Source: Pandoraea pnomenusa (GTDB lineage: Bacteria > Pseudomonadota > Gammaproteobacteria > Burkholderiales > Burkholderiaceae). From it: a stretch of DNA of 64,000 bases. The stretch spans positions 3,906,001-3,970,000 of the forward strand of contig NZ_CP009553.3 of the NCBI RefSeq assembly GCF_000767615.3. The letters run 5' to 3'. This document shows positions 1 to 8,134 of the stretch, piece by piece; positions within the stretch are counted from its first letter, which is position 1, and every line of letters begins with the position of its first letter. Position numbers and translations under genes: made by a program. A model generated the notes under the pieces. It saw only the letters and a program-made list of their open reading frames with translations, was not told where the DNA came from and made no database searches.

Positions 1-294
1 GCCGTCAGCATGATAGTGCGGGACTTCATGTTCAATCCGCAGGGCTCCCTGCACGGCGGCGTAAGCGCCACGTTGCTCGATATCTCCATGGGGCATCTGC
101 TGAGACACGAGGTCGGCGCGGGCGCCACGCTTGCAATGAACATTCAGTTCACCCGGGCGATCCGCGAAGGTCAGGTGATCGCCACGAGCCGCTTCACCAG
201 CAAGGGACGCCAGATATGCTTCCTTCAGTCAGAACTGCGCGGTGCCGACGGCAAGCTGCTGGCCAGCGCGACATCGACCTGGAAGGTGCTTTAA
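1..294 (+). CDS. PaaI-like hotdog-fold thioesterase, 3' part only
   Basis: The reading frame is already open at base 1 and no start is visible, so the 5' end lies outside the window. The visible 97 codons hold the hotdog core: an N-P-x-G-x-L-H-G-G segment, where the Gly-Gly turn precedes the central helix, then the T-L-L-D-I helix and the strands ending in S-A-T-S-T-W. This pattern is typical of small acyl-CoA thioesterases of the PaaI/YdiI type, usually about 140 residues. The substrate cannot be told. It converges on the dehalogenase-like gene across a 405-bp gap, so the two are not one transcription unit. Thioesterases of this type often sit near aromatic catabolic genes, which fits the neighbourhood without proving a link. 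Confidence 0.75.
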   Translation, partial: AVSMIVRDFMFNPQGSLHGGVSATLLDISMGHLLRHEVGAGATLAMNIQFTRAIREGQVIATSRFTSKGRQICFLQSELRGADGKLLASATSTWKVL

Positions 295-699
295 GGCGCT
301 TTGCGGTACGTCGGGAGGCTTTGAGGTGCCTTGGGGTCCCGTGGGGTCCCTTGGCGCACCAGCCCGCTGCGGAGTTGGTACGCCTCGCCGGCATTCGACA
401 CAACTGCAAATCGCACGTGGCACGATGATCGACGGCCATATGGTCGATCGCCCGGTCGCGGACAGGGCTGACGCCATTTAGCGCCGCGCTGGCCGCGCAT
501 CAGTCCCCGCGCCAGACGATCTTCGAGCCCTCCCACGGGCAGTCGCAACGTGCGTCACATCCTGCAAAAAGGCATGGCGCATAGACGCCATGCCCCCGTG
601 CAAGTTGCCGCACCGGGTGGATGCCAGACAACGAACGTCTGACAGCCACCGATCAACCACAAGCCGACGACTACCAGCACCTCATTACGCCGTCGGGCG
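295..699. other. intergenic gap, no gene seen
   Basis: 405 bp between two converging genes. I see no frame with a plausible start and ribosome site. It holds a 9-bp TGGGGTCCC unit twice (332-340 and 342-350) and a 7-bp inverted repeat GATCGAC/GTCGATC at 427-449 around a 9-nt loop. Neither is followed by a T-tract, so no clear terminator can be named. Confidence 0.6.
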
Positions 700-1404
700 T
701 CAAACCATCACGTCGGCGAGCGACTTCATGTCGTCAACCCAGATGTCGGGTTGATGCGGCGTACCGCCGAACGGGCGCTTGCGGCGATCGATGAATGCGC
801 TGCGCATGCCAGCCGACTTCGCACCCAGGCAGTCGAACGCATGGTTGGCGACGAAAAGCACCTCATCCATGCGAACGCCCATGATCTCCGCGGCTTTCGT
901 GTACGTCGCCACATGCGGCTTGAACGAATTGGCCTCTGCCACCGAGATCACGTTGTCGAACGGGATCTGGTGGTACTGTTTCGCAGTCTCCAGCATGTCG
1001 CGGTCGCCGTTGGAAAGCACGACGATCTTGTACTTCGTTTGCAGGCGCGCCAGCGCTTCGGGCACGTCCGGGAACGGCCTTAGCCGCTCGATGCAGGAAA
1101 CCAGGTACTCGACTTCTTCACGCGTGAACGAAATCCCCGCCCGCTCGAGCGTGTACGACACCGCACGATGACCGATCTCCCGATACGGCGTGTGCGACTT
1201 GTGCAGCAGCGCGTCGATCATCGAGTTCTCGAAGTGCGTGCGGCGCCACCAGGTCACGAACGAACTCGGGTTGCCGTTCCAGCCCTTGTCGCGCAGGAAC
1301 GGCGTCGCAACCTGCGTCAGACCACCCTGCATATCCACGACCGTGCCGTACTGGTCGAACATCACGACCTTGATTTCCTTCTTCAGCTGCTCCACGTCTG
1401 CCAT
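700..1404 (-). CDS. HAD-superfamily hydrolase, type II 2-haloacid dehalogenase-like
   Basis: 234 residues from the ATG at 1404, chosen because AGGAGG lies 7 nt upstream; a longer frame to 1464 has no such signal. HAD motif I is FDQYGT with Asp17 as likely nucleophile and Thr21. Motif II Ser131 lies in LSNGD. Motif III Lys162 (SFKPHVATY) is followed by Tyr168, and Asp191 closes motif IV. In characterised L-2-haloacid dehalogenases motif IV reads S-S-N-x-x-D; here it is A-N-H-A-F-D, so two usually conserved polar residues are replaced. The enzyme would hydrolyse a carbon-halogen bond through an aspartyl ester, but the altered motif leaves the substrate open. The next gene upstream on this strand is an MHS permease, as in haloacid operons such as deh4a/deh4p. 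Confidence 0.75.
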   Translation of the reverse strand: MADVEQLKKEIKVVMFDQYGTVVDMQGGLTQVATPFLRDKGWNGNPSSFVTWWRRTHFENSMIDALLHKSHTPYREIGHRAVSYTLERAGISFTREEVEYLVSCIERLRPFPDVPEALARLQTKYKIVVLSNGDRDMLETAKQYHQIPFDNVISVAEANSFKPHVATYTKAAEIMGVRMDEVLFVANHAFDCLGAKSAGMRSAFIDRRKRPFGGTPHQPDIWVDDMKSLADVMV

Positions 1405-1486
1405 TTCATGGCCTCCTCTTGAATTGAGTGTTGCGAATTCACCGTGAACCCGCCACCCAGGCAATTTAAACGGCGCTTATTTATTT

Positions 1487-1511
1487 ATGAAATGGATTGT
1501 TATCATTTCAT
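1487..1511. promoter_or_regulatory. inverted repeat upstream of dehalogenase-like gene
   Basis: ATGAAAT and ATTTCAT form a 7-bp inverted repeat separated by 11 nt in AT-rich DNA, about 80 bp before the ATG at 1404 and between it and the permease gene. The position and symmetry suit an operator for a dimeric regulator, so this gene may have its own control. No binding protein is identified. Confidence 0.4.
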
Positions 1512-1529
1512 TATTCATGAGATCAATAA

Positions 1530-3197
1530 TTAATCATTTCCGTACATCTGGTCGCGAGTCGGTTCCTTGATGAACAGCATTCCAATGACGCCGGATACGC
1601 CGGCCACGACCACGGGGTACCACAGGCCGAAGTAGATATCGCCGCGTTGCGCGACCAGCGCAAAGCAAACCGTGGGCAAGAGGCCGCCAAAGTAGCCGTT
1701 GCCGATGTGATAGGGCAGCGACATCGCCGAGTAGCGAATGCGTGTCGGGAACATTTCCACGAGGATCGCGGCAATCGGCCCCAGCGTCATGGCGCCATAA
1801 GCCATCAGCACGATCAGCAGCATCAGGATCATGGGCTGGTTGACGTCTTCGGGGTCGGCGATCGCCGGATAGCCCGCGATCGACAGCGCCTTTCCGGTCG
1901 CCACGCGGAACGCCTGTTCGGTCGCTTTAGCCTGCGCCGGCGGCAGCCCATGCAACGACGGCGCCGGGATCTCGGTGGTCCCGACTCTGATGAGGGTCTT
2001 CGATCCGGCAGGTGCCGGGATCGTCGCGTAGCTCGCGGCGTGGGTCGCCAGCACCCGCCTTGCCACGTCGCACGCGTTGTCGAAGGTCGCGGTGCCCGTC
2101 GGGTTGAACTGGAACGAACAGTCGGCCGGGTCGCTTACGATCACGACGGGCGACGTCTGCTGCGCACGAGCCAGTGCGGGGTTAGCGAAGTGCGTAAGCC
2201 CGTGGAAAATCGGAAACAGCGTCGCGGCCGCGAGGAAAAGCCCACAGAGAATGACCGGCTTGCGGCCGATGCGGTCCGACAATCGGCCGAAGAAGATGTA
2301 AAGCGGCGAGCTGATCACCAGCGCGATGCCCACCAGCAGATGGGTCGTGCCGGTGTCGAGCTTGAGCGTCTGCGTGAGAAAGAACATCGAATAGAACAGC
2401 GCGGTGAACCAAACCACGGCTTGTCCGGCGAGAAGGCCAAACAGGGCCTGCAGTACCAGCTTGAGGTTCCTCCACTGCCCGAAGGCTTCGGTCAGCGGCG
2501 CGCGGGACGTGCGTCCCTCTGCCTTGATCTTCTGGAACGCAGGCGACTCGCGCATCGAAACGCGCACGTAAACGGATATGGCCAACAGCACGCCGGAGAA
2601 CAGGAACGGAATACGCCAGCCCCATACGTCAAACGACTTGCCGCACAGCGCCCGCACGGCGATGATGACCACGAGCGACAACAGCAACCCGATTGTCGAG
2701 GTCGTCTGAATCCACGCGGTCCAACCGCCGCGCTTGTCGTTGGGCGCATGCTCCGCCACGTAAGTCGCCGCGGCGCCGTACTCGCCGCCGAGTGCCAGGC
2801 CCTGCAGCATGCGCAGCAGCACCAGAATGACAGGCGCCGCCACGCCCAACGTCTGATACCCGGGGAGCACGCCGACCAGCAGCGTGGAGACCCCCATGAT
2901 CAGGATCGTGAGCAGGAATGTGTGCTTGCGTCCCACGAGATCGCCCAGCCGCCCAAAGATCAGCGCCCCGATCGGCCGCACGATGAAGCCCGCCGCGAAG
3001 GTGAGCAACGCAAACACGAATGCCGCCGTGTGATTCAGGCTACTGAAGTACTGCGCCGCAATGATGGCGGCAAGTGCGCCGTACAGAAAGAAGTCGTACC
3101 ACTCGAACACCGCCCCCAGAGAGGCGGCGAATATGATTTTTCTCTCGTCGGCATCGATCGCGCCCAGTGGCGACGAAGCTATATTGTTTTGCGTCAT
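1530..3197 (-). CDS. MHS-family MFS permease with a large extracytoplasmic insertion
   Basis: 555 residues; GAGGAG lies upstream of the ATG. The protein has the 12-helix MFS layout with the TM2-3 loop motif G-R-L-G-D-L-V-G-R-K and a second copy, G-R-L-S-D-R-I-G-R-K, in the C-terminal half. It belongs to the metabolite:H+ symporter group (ShiA/ProP/KgtP-like). Residues of about 336-450, in the C-terminal half, form a polar Cys-containing insertion absent from most relatives. Haloacid permeases such as Deh4p are MHS proteins of nearly this size, and the following gene is dehalogenase-like, so import of a halogenated or short-chain organic acid is a reasonable inference. An alternative is a general dicarboxylate or aromatic acid symporter. 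Confidence 0.8.
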   Translation of the reverse strand: MTQNNIASSPLGAIDADERKIIFAASLGAVFEWYDFFLYGALAAIIAAQYFSSLNHTAAFVFALLTFAAGFIVRPIGALIFGRLGDLVGRKHTFLLTILIMGVSTLLVGVLPGYQTLGVAAPVILVLLRMLQGLALGGEYGAAATYVAEHAPNDKRGGWTAWIQTTSTIGLLLSLVVIIAVRALCGKSFDVWGWRIPFLFSGVLLAISVYVRVSMRESPAFQKIKAEGRTSRAPLTEAFGQWRNLKLVLQALFGLLAGQAVVWFTALFYSMFFLTQTLKLDTGTTHLLVGIALVISSPLYIFFGRLSDRIGRKPVILCGLFLAAATLFPIFHGLTHFANPALARAQQTSPVVIVSDPADCSFQFNPTGTATFDNACDVARRVLATHAASYATIPAPAGSKTLIRVGTTEIPAPSLHGLPPAQAKATEQAFRVATGKALSIAGYPAIADPEDVNQPMILMLLIVLMAYGAMTLGPIAAILVEMFPTRIRYSAMSLPYHIGNGYFGGLLPTVCFALVAQRGDIYFGLWYPVVVAGVSGVIGMLFIKEPTRDQMYGND

Positions 3198-3233
3198 GTC
3201 TCATCCATCTCCTCGTGACGCCGACGAGGGTGT

Positions 3234-3260
3234 CGGCGCTTTACCGGCGCTTTACCGGCG
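3234..3260. repeat. 11-bp tandem repeat, about 2.5 copies
   Basis: CGGCGCTTTAC occurs at 3234-3244 and 3245-3255, followed by a third partial copy CGGCG. It lies in the probable 5' leader of the permease gene. Confidence 0.85.
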
Positions 3261-3326
3261 CCGACGCGTCGACGCGCACCCTGACGCCGGTATGCCAACG
3301 ATATGTCTCGCGAATTTATTTTTAAA

Positions 3327-3361
3327 ATCGATAATATGTATCGATGTATTTGCGATGTGAA
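3327..3361 (-). promoter_or_regulatory. putative promoter and operator of the MHS permease
   Basis: A perfect inverted repeat ATCGATA-N5-TATCGAT spans 3327-3345. On the minus strand TTCACA (3356-3361) and TATTAT (3331-3336) match sigma-70 -35 and -10 boxes with one mismatch each and a long 19-bp spacer. The palindrome covers the -10 box, as expected for a repressor operator. Inference from sequence only. Confidence 0.45.
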
Positions 3362-3501
3362 TGTGTGACGTCGCGCGGCGGGCGCAACGGGGTCAGCGCG
3401 TGGAGGTACGGTGACTGAAGACGGAACTTTGCACGCGGGCCAACGCCGCGGCTTGCGAGAACCTGCGCGCATTGAGGTAAGCGCACAGCCATACGCGGCC
3501 C

Positions 3502-3525
3502 CCGACCGGAATGTGTGCCGGTCGG
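3502..3525 (-). terminator. GC-rich hairpin downstream of the resorcylate operon
   Basis: CCGACCGG and CCGGTCGG pair around an 8-nt loop, about 80 nt past the stop codon of the last gene of the operon. There is no T-tract on the minus strand, so it may be a processing or stability element rather than an intrinsic terminator. Confidence 0.35.
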
Positions 3526-3603
3526 AAGTCGTAACTTTCGCTTTCGCGCCCGCTAACGCGTCCGGGTCGGTGATAACGCGTCGGGCGTGCCGCGTCCCCC
3601 GCT

Positions 3604-4494
3604 TTACGGCCTGGGCGCCATCACGAATTCCTGATCGACCCGCCAGAATGGATTGGCGACGCCGAATGCCTTGGCGGCTGCTTCGTCGTCGATGCGTTCG
3701 AAGTTTGCGACGAGACTTTCCTTCACGCCGAAGACGGTGTCCTGATCCAGATACTGGCAATCGGGCGAGAAGAGGTGCGTGATGACGTCGTCGTAGCCCG
3801 GCGCCTGAACGATGAAGTGGATATGCGCGGCGCGGTTCGGGTGACGTCCCAGCGTGGCCAGCAACTTGCCGACGGGACCGTCGTCCGGAATCGGATAAAA
3901 ACGCGGCTTGACCGTGCGGAACCAGAAGTGGCCGTCTGCGCCGCTGATGAACTTGCCGCGCAGATTCCCCTCGGGCTGTATGCCTTTTTGCTGGACATCG
4001 TAGAAGCCATCGTCATTGGTCTGCCAGACGTCGACCGTGGCCCCCCCGATCGGCGTGCCGTCGATGTCGACGACGCGGGCCATGACAACGAGCGGCTCCC
4101 CCTTGCCATCGAGACAGATATCCGCGCCGTTGGCCAATGCCGGCACGCCGTCGACGAAGAACGGGCCGAGAATCGTGTTCTCCGTGGCTCGGCCGGGGCG
4201 CCTGTGATTGATCGCATCGACCAGCATCGAGACGCCGAGAATGTCGGAGAGCAGGATGAATTCCTGCCGCCAGTCGGTGCACATTTGCCCCGTCTCGGTC
4301 AGAAACCGGATTGCGGCGAGCCATTCCTCATGCGTCGGCTCGATTTCCTTGACGGCCGCATGCAGATGCCGAACCACGGCCTCGGCAATCTCGCGCGTTC
4401 GGGCATCGACATCGGCCCCGATACGGGCGTTTACCGTCTCGGCGGATCGGGCTTCGCTGAACAGCGGGAAGCGTGTGTGATTCGGATTCGCCAT
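3604..4494 (-). CDS. graB: hydroxyquinol 1,2-dioxygenase (intradiol)
   Basis: 296 residues from the ATG at 4494, placed 6 nt after GGAG. It has the N-terminal helical intradiol dimerisation domain followed by the beta-sandwich catalytic domain. The four Fe(III) ligands are Tyr165, Tyr200, His224 and His226 (R-A-A-H-I-H-F). The L-G-P-F-F motif near residue 109 is typical of the hydroxyquinol/catechol branch. The enzyme opens hydroxyquinol (1,2,4-trihydroxybenzene) to maleylacetate. The preceding gene encodes maleylacetate reductase with an 11-bp gap, so the two steps are co-transcribed. Catechol 1,2-dioxygenase is the alternative, but the reductase and the resorcinol hydroxylase in the operon favour hydroxyquinol. 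The symbol follows the gra nomenclature of Rhizobium sp. MTP-10005. Confidence 0.88.
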   Translation of the reverse strand: MANPNHTRFPLFSEARSAETVNARIGADVDARTREIAEAVVRHLHAAVKEIEPTHEEWLAAIRFLTETGQMCTDWRQEFILLSDILGVSMLVDAINHRRPGRATENTILGPFFVDGVPALANGADICLDGKGEPLVVMARVVDIDGTPIGGATVDVWQTNDDGFYDVQQKGIQPEGNLRGKFISGADGHFWFRTVKPRFYPIPDDGPVGKLLATLGRHPNRAAHIHFIVQAPGYDDVITHLFSPDCQYLDQDTVFGVKESLVANFERIDDEAAAKAFGVANPFWRVDQEFVMAPRP

Positions 4495-4505
4495 CGTCAT
4501 CTCCT

Positions 4506-5621
4506 TCAATCGGTGCCAGGGTAGCTTCGCGGAGCATCGCCTCGCCAGGCATCGGTAATAAGTTGCATGAGTTCATCGCGCGCCAGTGCGCGTGGATTCC
4601 AATAGGGATTGGCGAGCGCGAGTTCGACCGTCCTCGAGATGCCGTCGGAGGCCATGCCGAGCGCCGACAATCCCGCCGGCGCCCCGATTTTCCGGTTGAT
4701 CGCGTGCAACGCAGCCGGTGCGTCATGCGTCACGTCCAAGGCCTCGCATAGCTGCCGCATGACCTCGGGTATCGCCGGCGCGTTGTACGCCAGCGCATGC
4801 GGCAGGATCACCGCGTGGGTTTCGGCGTGCGGCAGGCCGAACGTGCCTCCGAGCGTGTGACAGAGCTTGTGATGCAGCGCCATGCCGACAGTCCCCAGAC
4901 AGATGCCTGCGAGCCATGCACCATAGAGGGCATCGCCGCGTGCTTCCCGATGCAACGGCTGCTCGCTGATGACGGGCAGCGCTCTGGCGAGCGCCCGCAC
5001 GCTTTGCAGCGCCAGCGCCTGGATGATCGGGTTCGCATCGCGTGCGTAGAGCGCCTCGACCGCATGCGCCATGGCGTTCATGCCGCTCACACCGGAGAGC
5101 GCCGCCGGCAAGTCCATCGTCAGGTCGATGTCGTAGATCACGGTCTCGGGCAGCACTTTCAGGCTGCGCAGCGTCGTCTTCAGGCCGTCGCGGGTCTCAC
5201 CAAGGATCGGCGTCATCTCGGAGCCCGCGTAGGTCGTGGGTAGCACGATCTGCGGCAAATCCGTGCGCAACGCGATTGCCTTGGCGAGCCCCGTCGTGGA
5301 GCCACCACCGATCGCAAGTATGCCGTCGATCCCCTGCTTCGCCACCTGTTCGAGCGCGATCTCCGTCACTTCGACTGGCGTGTGCATCCGGGCGCCGTCG
5401 AACGTGCCGGCATACCGCGCGCCAAGCTCGGACTCGCATTGCCGCGCGACGCCAGCATGCGGCGGCCCATGCAGAACCAGCACGCGCGACAGATCGAGGC
5501 GCGCGGCTTCGGCGGCAACCTGGGCGCGGGTCCCCGAGCCGAAGAGCACTCGCGTCGGCAACGCCTCGTAGGTGAATGGCGAGATCGTCGAGAAACCACC
5601 TGGTCCGGCTTGATACGTCAT
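4506..5621 (-). CDS. graC: maleylacetate reductase (iron-type alcohol dehydrogenase family)
   Basis: 371 residues from the ATG at 5621, which has GGGAGG 6 nt upstream. An in-frame ATG at 5627 overlaps the stop of the transporter gene as ATGA and is the alternative, coupled start. The N-terminal nucleotide-binding half shows V-L-F-G-S-G and the G-G-G-S loop. The helical half carries the His residues expected in this family (H-A-V-E-A-L; H-H-K-L-C-H; H-A-E-T-H). These maleylacetate reductases use NAD(P)H to reduce maleylacetate to 3-oxoadipate. It lies between the transporter and the dioxygenase, the expected place for the last dedicated step of the resorcinol route. 3-oxoadipate then needs a CoA-transferase and thiolase that are not in this window. 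Confidence 0.88.
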   Translation of the reverse strand: MTYQAGPGGFSTISPFTYEALPTRVLFGSGTRAQVAAEAARLDLSRVLVLHGPPHAGVARQCESELGARYAGTFDGARMHTPVEVTEIALEQVAKQGIDGILAIGGGSTTGLAKAIALRTDLPQIVLPTTYAGSEMTPILGETRDGLKTTLRSLKVLPETVIYDIDLTMDLPAALSGVSGMNAMAHAVEALYARDANPIIQALALQSVRALARALPVISEQPLHREARGDALYGAWLAGICLGTVGMALHHKLCHTLGGTFGLPHAETHAVILPHALAYNAPAIPEVMRQLCEALDVTHDAPAALHAINRKIGAPAGLSALGMASDGISRTVELALANPYWNPRALARDELMQLITDAWRGDAPRSYPGTD

Positions 5622-5623
5622 GG

Positions 5624-7009
5624 TCATCCTCCCGGAGTTACGCCGGTAGCTACCGTCGTGGGATCGTCTGTCCTGCCCGCATAGACCCCCGACTGTCCGG
5701 ATGTCGTGCGACGGGCGAACAACACGCACACCGCCGCGCCGGTCGCTGCCAACGCGATGGCCACGAGCATGATCTCGTGCCCGCCGAATACCTGCTGGAG
5801 CGTGCCGCCAATGAACGGCCCGAGAATGGCGCCAAGACGGCCGACCGCCAGCTCCATGCCCACGGCCGTGGCGCGCATCTCGGTCTCGTACGATGCCGCC
5901 GTGAAATTATTGAGCACGAACTGGCCGCCGATGATGCAAAAGCCGGCCATCGCGCTGCAGACCAGATTGATCCAATGCTGGTGGAAGAATACCAGCGAGA
6001 GGACCGCGATGGCGCCACCGAGCGACCAGGCGCAAAGCCACCCGCGTGCGCGCCCCGTCAGATCGACCAGATGGCCGCAAACCAGCCCGCCGATAAACGA
6101 CATGATCTGCATCAAGGCACCGAAACCAAAGCTTGCGCCGAAGCTCTCTCCGCGCGCCTGCATGAGCGTGGGAATCCAGCCCGAGAGTCCGAAGATGCAG
6201 AACAGGCTGAGGAAGCTCGTCGCCCAGATCGCAATGGACAGTTGCCGATAGGGTCTTGTCAGCAGCGCAAGCACGGAGGTCGTCGGCACGGGCGGGGGCG
6301 GCAGGATCTGCCGATCGCGGTAGACGTCGGCGCGCTCGGGGCGCAGTTTCGTCAGAATCGCCTTGACCTCGTCGTGACGGCCGCGCAACAGCGCGAATTT
6401 GGGCGATTCGGGCAGGTAGCGATGCAGGAATGGCAGCAGGAACAGCGAGCACGATCCGATCCAGTAAAGCCCCTGCCATCCGGTATGCGGCGTGACGAAT
6501 ACACCGACAAGCCCGGCAGCCGCGCCGCCCGCGGCCCAGCCCAGCGCCACGCCCCAGAGCGCAAACTTGTTGGCCACGCGTATCGGCGCCAGCTCGTTGA
6601 TGTAGGTCGTCGACAGCGGCAGCAGCACGCCCAGCCCCAGGCCGGTCAGCACACGCAGCGTGCAGAACGATGCGAATGAATCGGCGGCCGCCGCGGTGAG
6701 TATGGAAAAGATCGTTGTGATCCACAATCCGGCGATCAGCGTGGTGCGCCTGCCGATCCGGTCGGCAATGGCACCGTGCACGGCTGCCCCGATCAGAAAG
6801 CCGACCAGTCCACTCGAAATCAGCATGCCCACCTGTTCGAGCGACAGGTTCCAGGGGCCTTGCACATAATGAATGACGTAGGCGGGATTGAATGTGTCAT
6901 AGCCGTCGAAGAGCGTCAGAAGCGCAAGGAGTATTCCTAGCCTGACGTGAGTGCGCCCGACAGGTGCGTCGGACAGCTCGGCGTGTACATCGATGAATCG
7001 TGCGTGCAT
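5624..7009 (-). CDS. aromatic acid:H+ symporter family MFS transporter (probable gamma-resorcylate uptake)
   Basis: 461 residues from the ATG at 7009 (GGAG 7 nt upstream); a GTG at 7018 is less likely. Twelve hydrophobic helices are seen. The AAHS hallmark D-G-Y-D-T is in TM1 and the loop motif G-A-I-A-D-R-I-G-R-R lies between TM2 and TM3. PcaK, BenK and VanK belong to this group and import benzoate-type acids with protons. The gene sits inside the operon between the decarboxylase and the maleylacetate reductase, so its likely cargo is 2,6-dihydroxybenzoate. It overlaps the next gene's possible start by 4 bp (ATGA), suggesting translational coupling. Confidence 0.82.
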   Translation of the reverse strand: MHARFIDVHAELSDAPVGRTHVRLGILLALLTLFDGYDTFNPAYVIHYVQGPWNLSLEQVGMLISSGLVGFLIGAAVHGAIADRIGRRTTLIAGLWITTIFSILTAAAADSFASFCTLRVLTGLGLGVLLPLSTTYINELAPIRVANKFALWGVALGWAAGGAAAGLVGVFVTPHTGWQGLYWIGSCSLFLLPFLHRYLPESPKFALLRGRHDEVKAILTKLRPERADVYRDRQILPPPPVPTTSVLALLTRPYRQLSIAIWATSFLSLFCIFGLSGWIPTLMQARGESFGASFGFGALMQIMSFIGGLVCGHLVDLTGRARGWLCAWSLGGAIAVLSLVFFHQHWINLVCSAMAGFCIIGGQFVLNNFTAASYETEMRATAVGMELAVGRLGAILGPFIGGTLQQVFGGHEIMLVAIALAATGAAVCVLFARRTTSGQSGVYAGRTDDPTTVATGVTPGG

Positions 7010-7123
7010 GTGTCTCACTCCATCGTGGATGTGCGCGGCGGCTTATGATTGGATTTGCCCCGTCGCGATGGCCCGCCGCACGACGCCGGCGGCGCCGTGG
7101 CAGCGTGCCGGCATTTCACGGAT

Positions 7124-8116
7124 TCAGTTATCGAGCCTGAACAACTTCGCGGCATTGCCGCGGCCGATCTTTATCCGGTCGTTGTCGCTGATCGATGCGG
7201 CTTCGAGCCAGTTTGCCGCATGGTCGATGTTCTCGAACGGCCAGTCGGCAGAGAACAGAATGCGGTCGGAACCGATTTCCAGCATCGCGTCGACGAGCGT
7301 CTGCGTGCGGAAGTTGCCCGACGTGGTGAGCCAGAAGTTAGCGTGAAAATATTCCGCGATGCGCTTTTTCGCCGGATAGTTCGGCGGCGTGGTCACCCAC
7401 GCGTTGCGATTGTCGACACGCCACATGCTGTACGGGAGTCCCTCGCCCAGATGCCCCAGGATGATCTTCAGGTCGGGGTACTCGTCGAATAGCCCCGACC
7501 CCATCAGACGCAGCGCGTGCACGGCCGTTTCCTGACCGAACGCCCAGGTCGGACCGAGCAACCAGGGGTGCCCGTCGTAGATCGGTGCCTGCGAAGGCAG
7601 CGGATTTCGTGGGTGCAGATAGAACGGCACGTCGAGCGCCTGCACGGTGCCCCAGAACGGGCGAAACTGAGGCAGGTCGTAATAGAGCACGCCGTTGCCC
7701 CCTTCGACCTGAGTGAACCCGTTCACCAGCGCGCCGACGAATCCGAGTTCATTGACGCAACGCTCCAACTCACGCGCTGCCAGGTCGGGGTCTTGCATCG
7801 GGAGCGCGGCAAAGCCGCGAAAGCGATCCGGTCGCCGCGCCACTTGCTCCGCCAGGAAATCGTTCGCCCGACGCGTCAGTTCGTATGCCGCCTTCGCGTT
7901 CGGGATGGCCTGAACCGTCGGTGCGTTCAGGGAGAGGATCATCAGGTCGATGGCATTTCGATCCATCTCGTCGATGCGTCGCTGCTGGATGTCGAGCAGA
8001 CGATGCTTGAGTTCGGGCCAGTAGGATTGCGGCACGAAGCCCGCCGAATCCTGCACGGTCTCCTCTATCGCGAAATGTTCTTCGAGTGCGATCTTGCGCG
8101 TTGCCTTGAATGTCAT
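7124..8116 (-). CDS. graF: gamma-resorcylate (2,6-dihydroxybenzoate) decarboxylase
   Basis: 330 residues, AAGGAG 6 nt before the ATG. It is an amidohydrolase-superfamily TIM barrel of the non-oxidative decarboxylase branch. The metal-site residues known in this enzyme are present: Glu12 and His14 (L-E-E-H-F), His168 (F-Y-L-H-P-R-N-P), His222 (I-L-G-H-L-G-E-G) and Asp291 (F-S-A-D-W-P-F-E). The segments D-S-A-G-F-V-P and N-G-F-T-Q are also as I recall them from the characterised rhizobial enzyme. It reversibly removes CO2 from gamma-resorcylate to give resorcinol. The following gene on the strand is the transporter and the preceding one the resorcinol hydroxylase oxygenase, which fits. A related salicylate-type decarboxylase is a less likely reading. 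Confidence 0.93.
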   Translation of the reverse strand: MTFKATRKIALEEHFAIEETVQDSAGFVPQSYWPELKHRLLDIQQRRIDEMDRNAIDLMILSLNAPTVQAIPNAKAAYELTRRANDFLAEQVARRPDRFRGFAALPMQDPDLAARELERCVNELGFVGALVNGFTQVEGGNGVLYYDLPQFRPFWGTVQALDVPFYLHPRNPLPSQAPIYDGHPWLLGPTWAFGQETAVHALRLMGSGLFDEYPDLKIILGHLGEGLPYSMWRVDNRNAWVTTPPNYPAKKRIAEYFHANFWLTTSGNFRTQTLVDAMLEIGSDRILFSADWPFENIDHAANWLEAASISDNDRIKIGRGNAAKLFRLDN

Positions 8117-8134
8117 GTCGTGCTCCTTCGGTAA

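Larger units (their letters stand above)
3198..3603. other. intergenic gap with promoter region, tandem repeat and hairpin
   Basis: 406 bp between the permease start and the end of the hydroxyquinol dioxygenase gene. It holds an 11-bp tandem repeat (3234-3260), the putative permease promoter with an inverted repeat (3327-3361), and a GC-rich hairpin (3502-3525). I see no gene in it. Confidence 0.7.
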
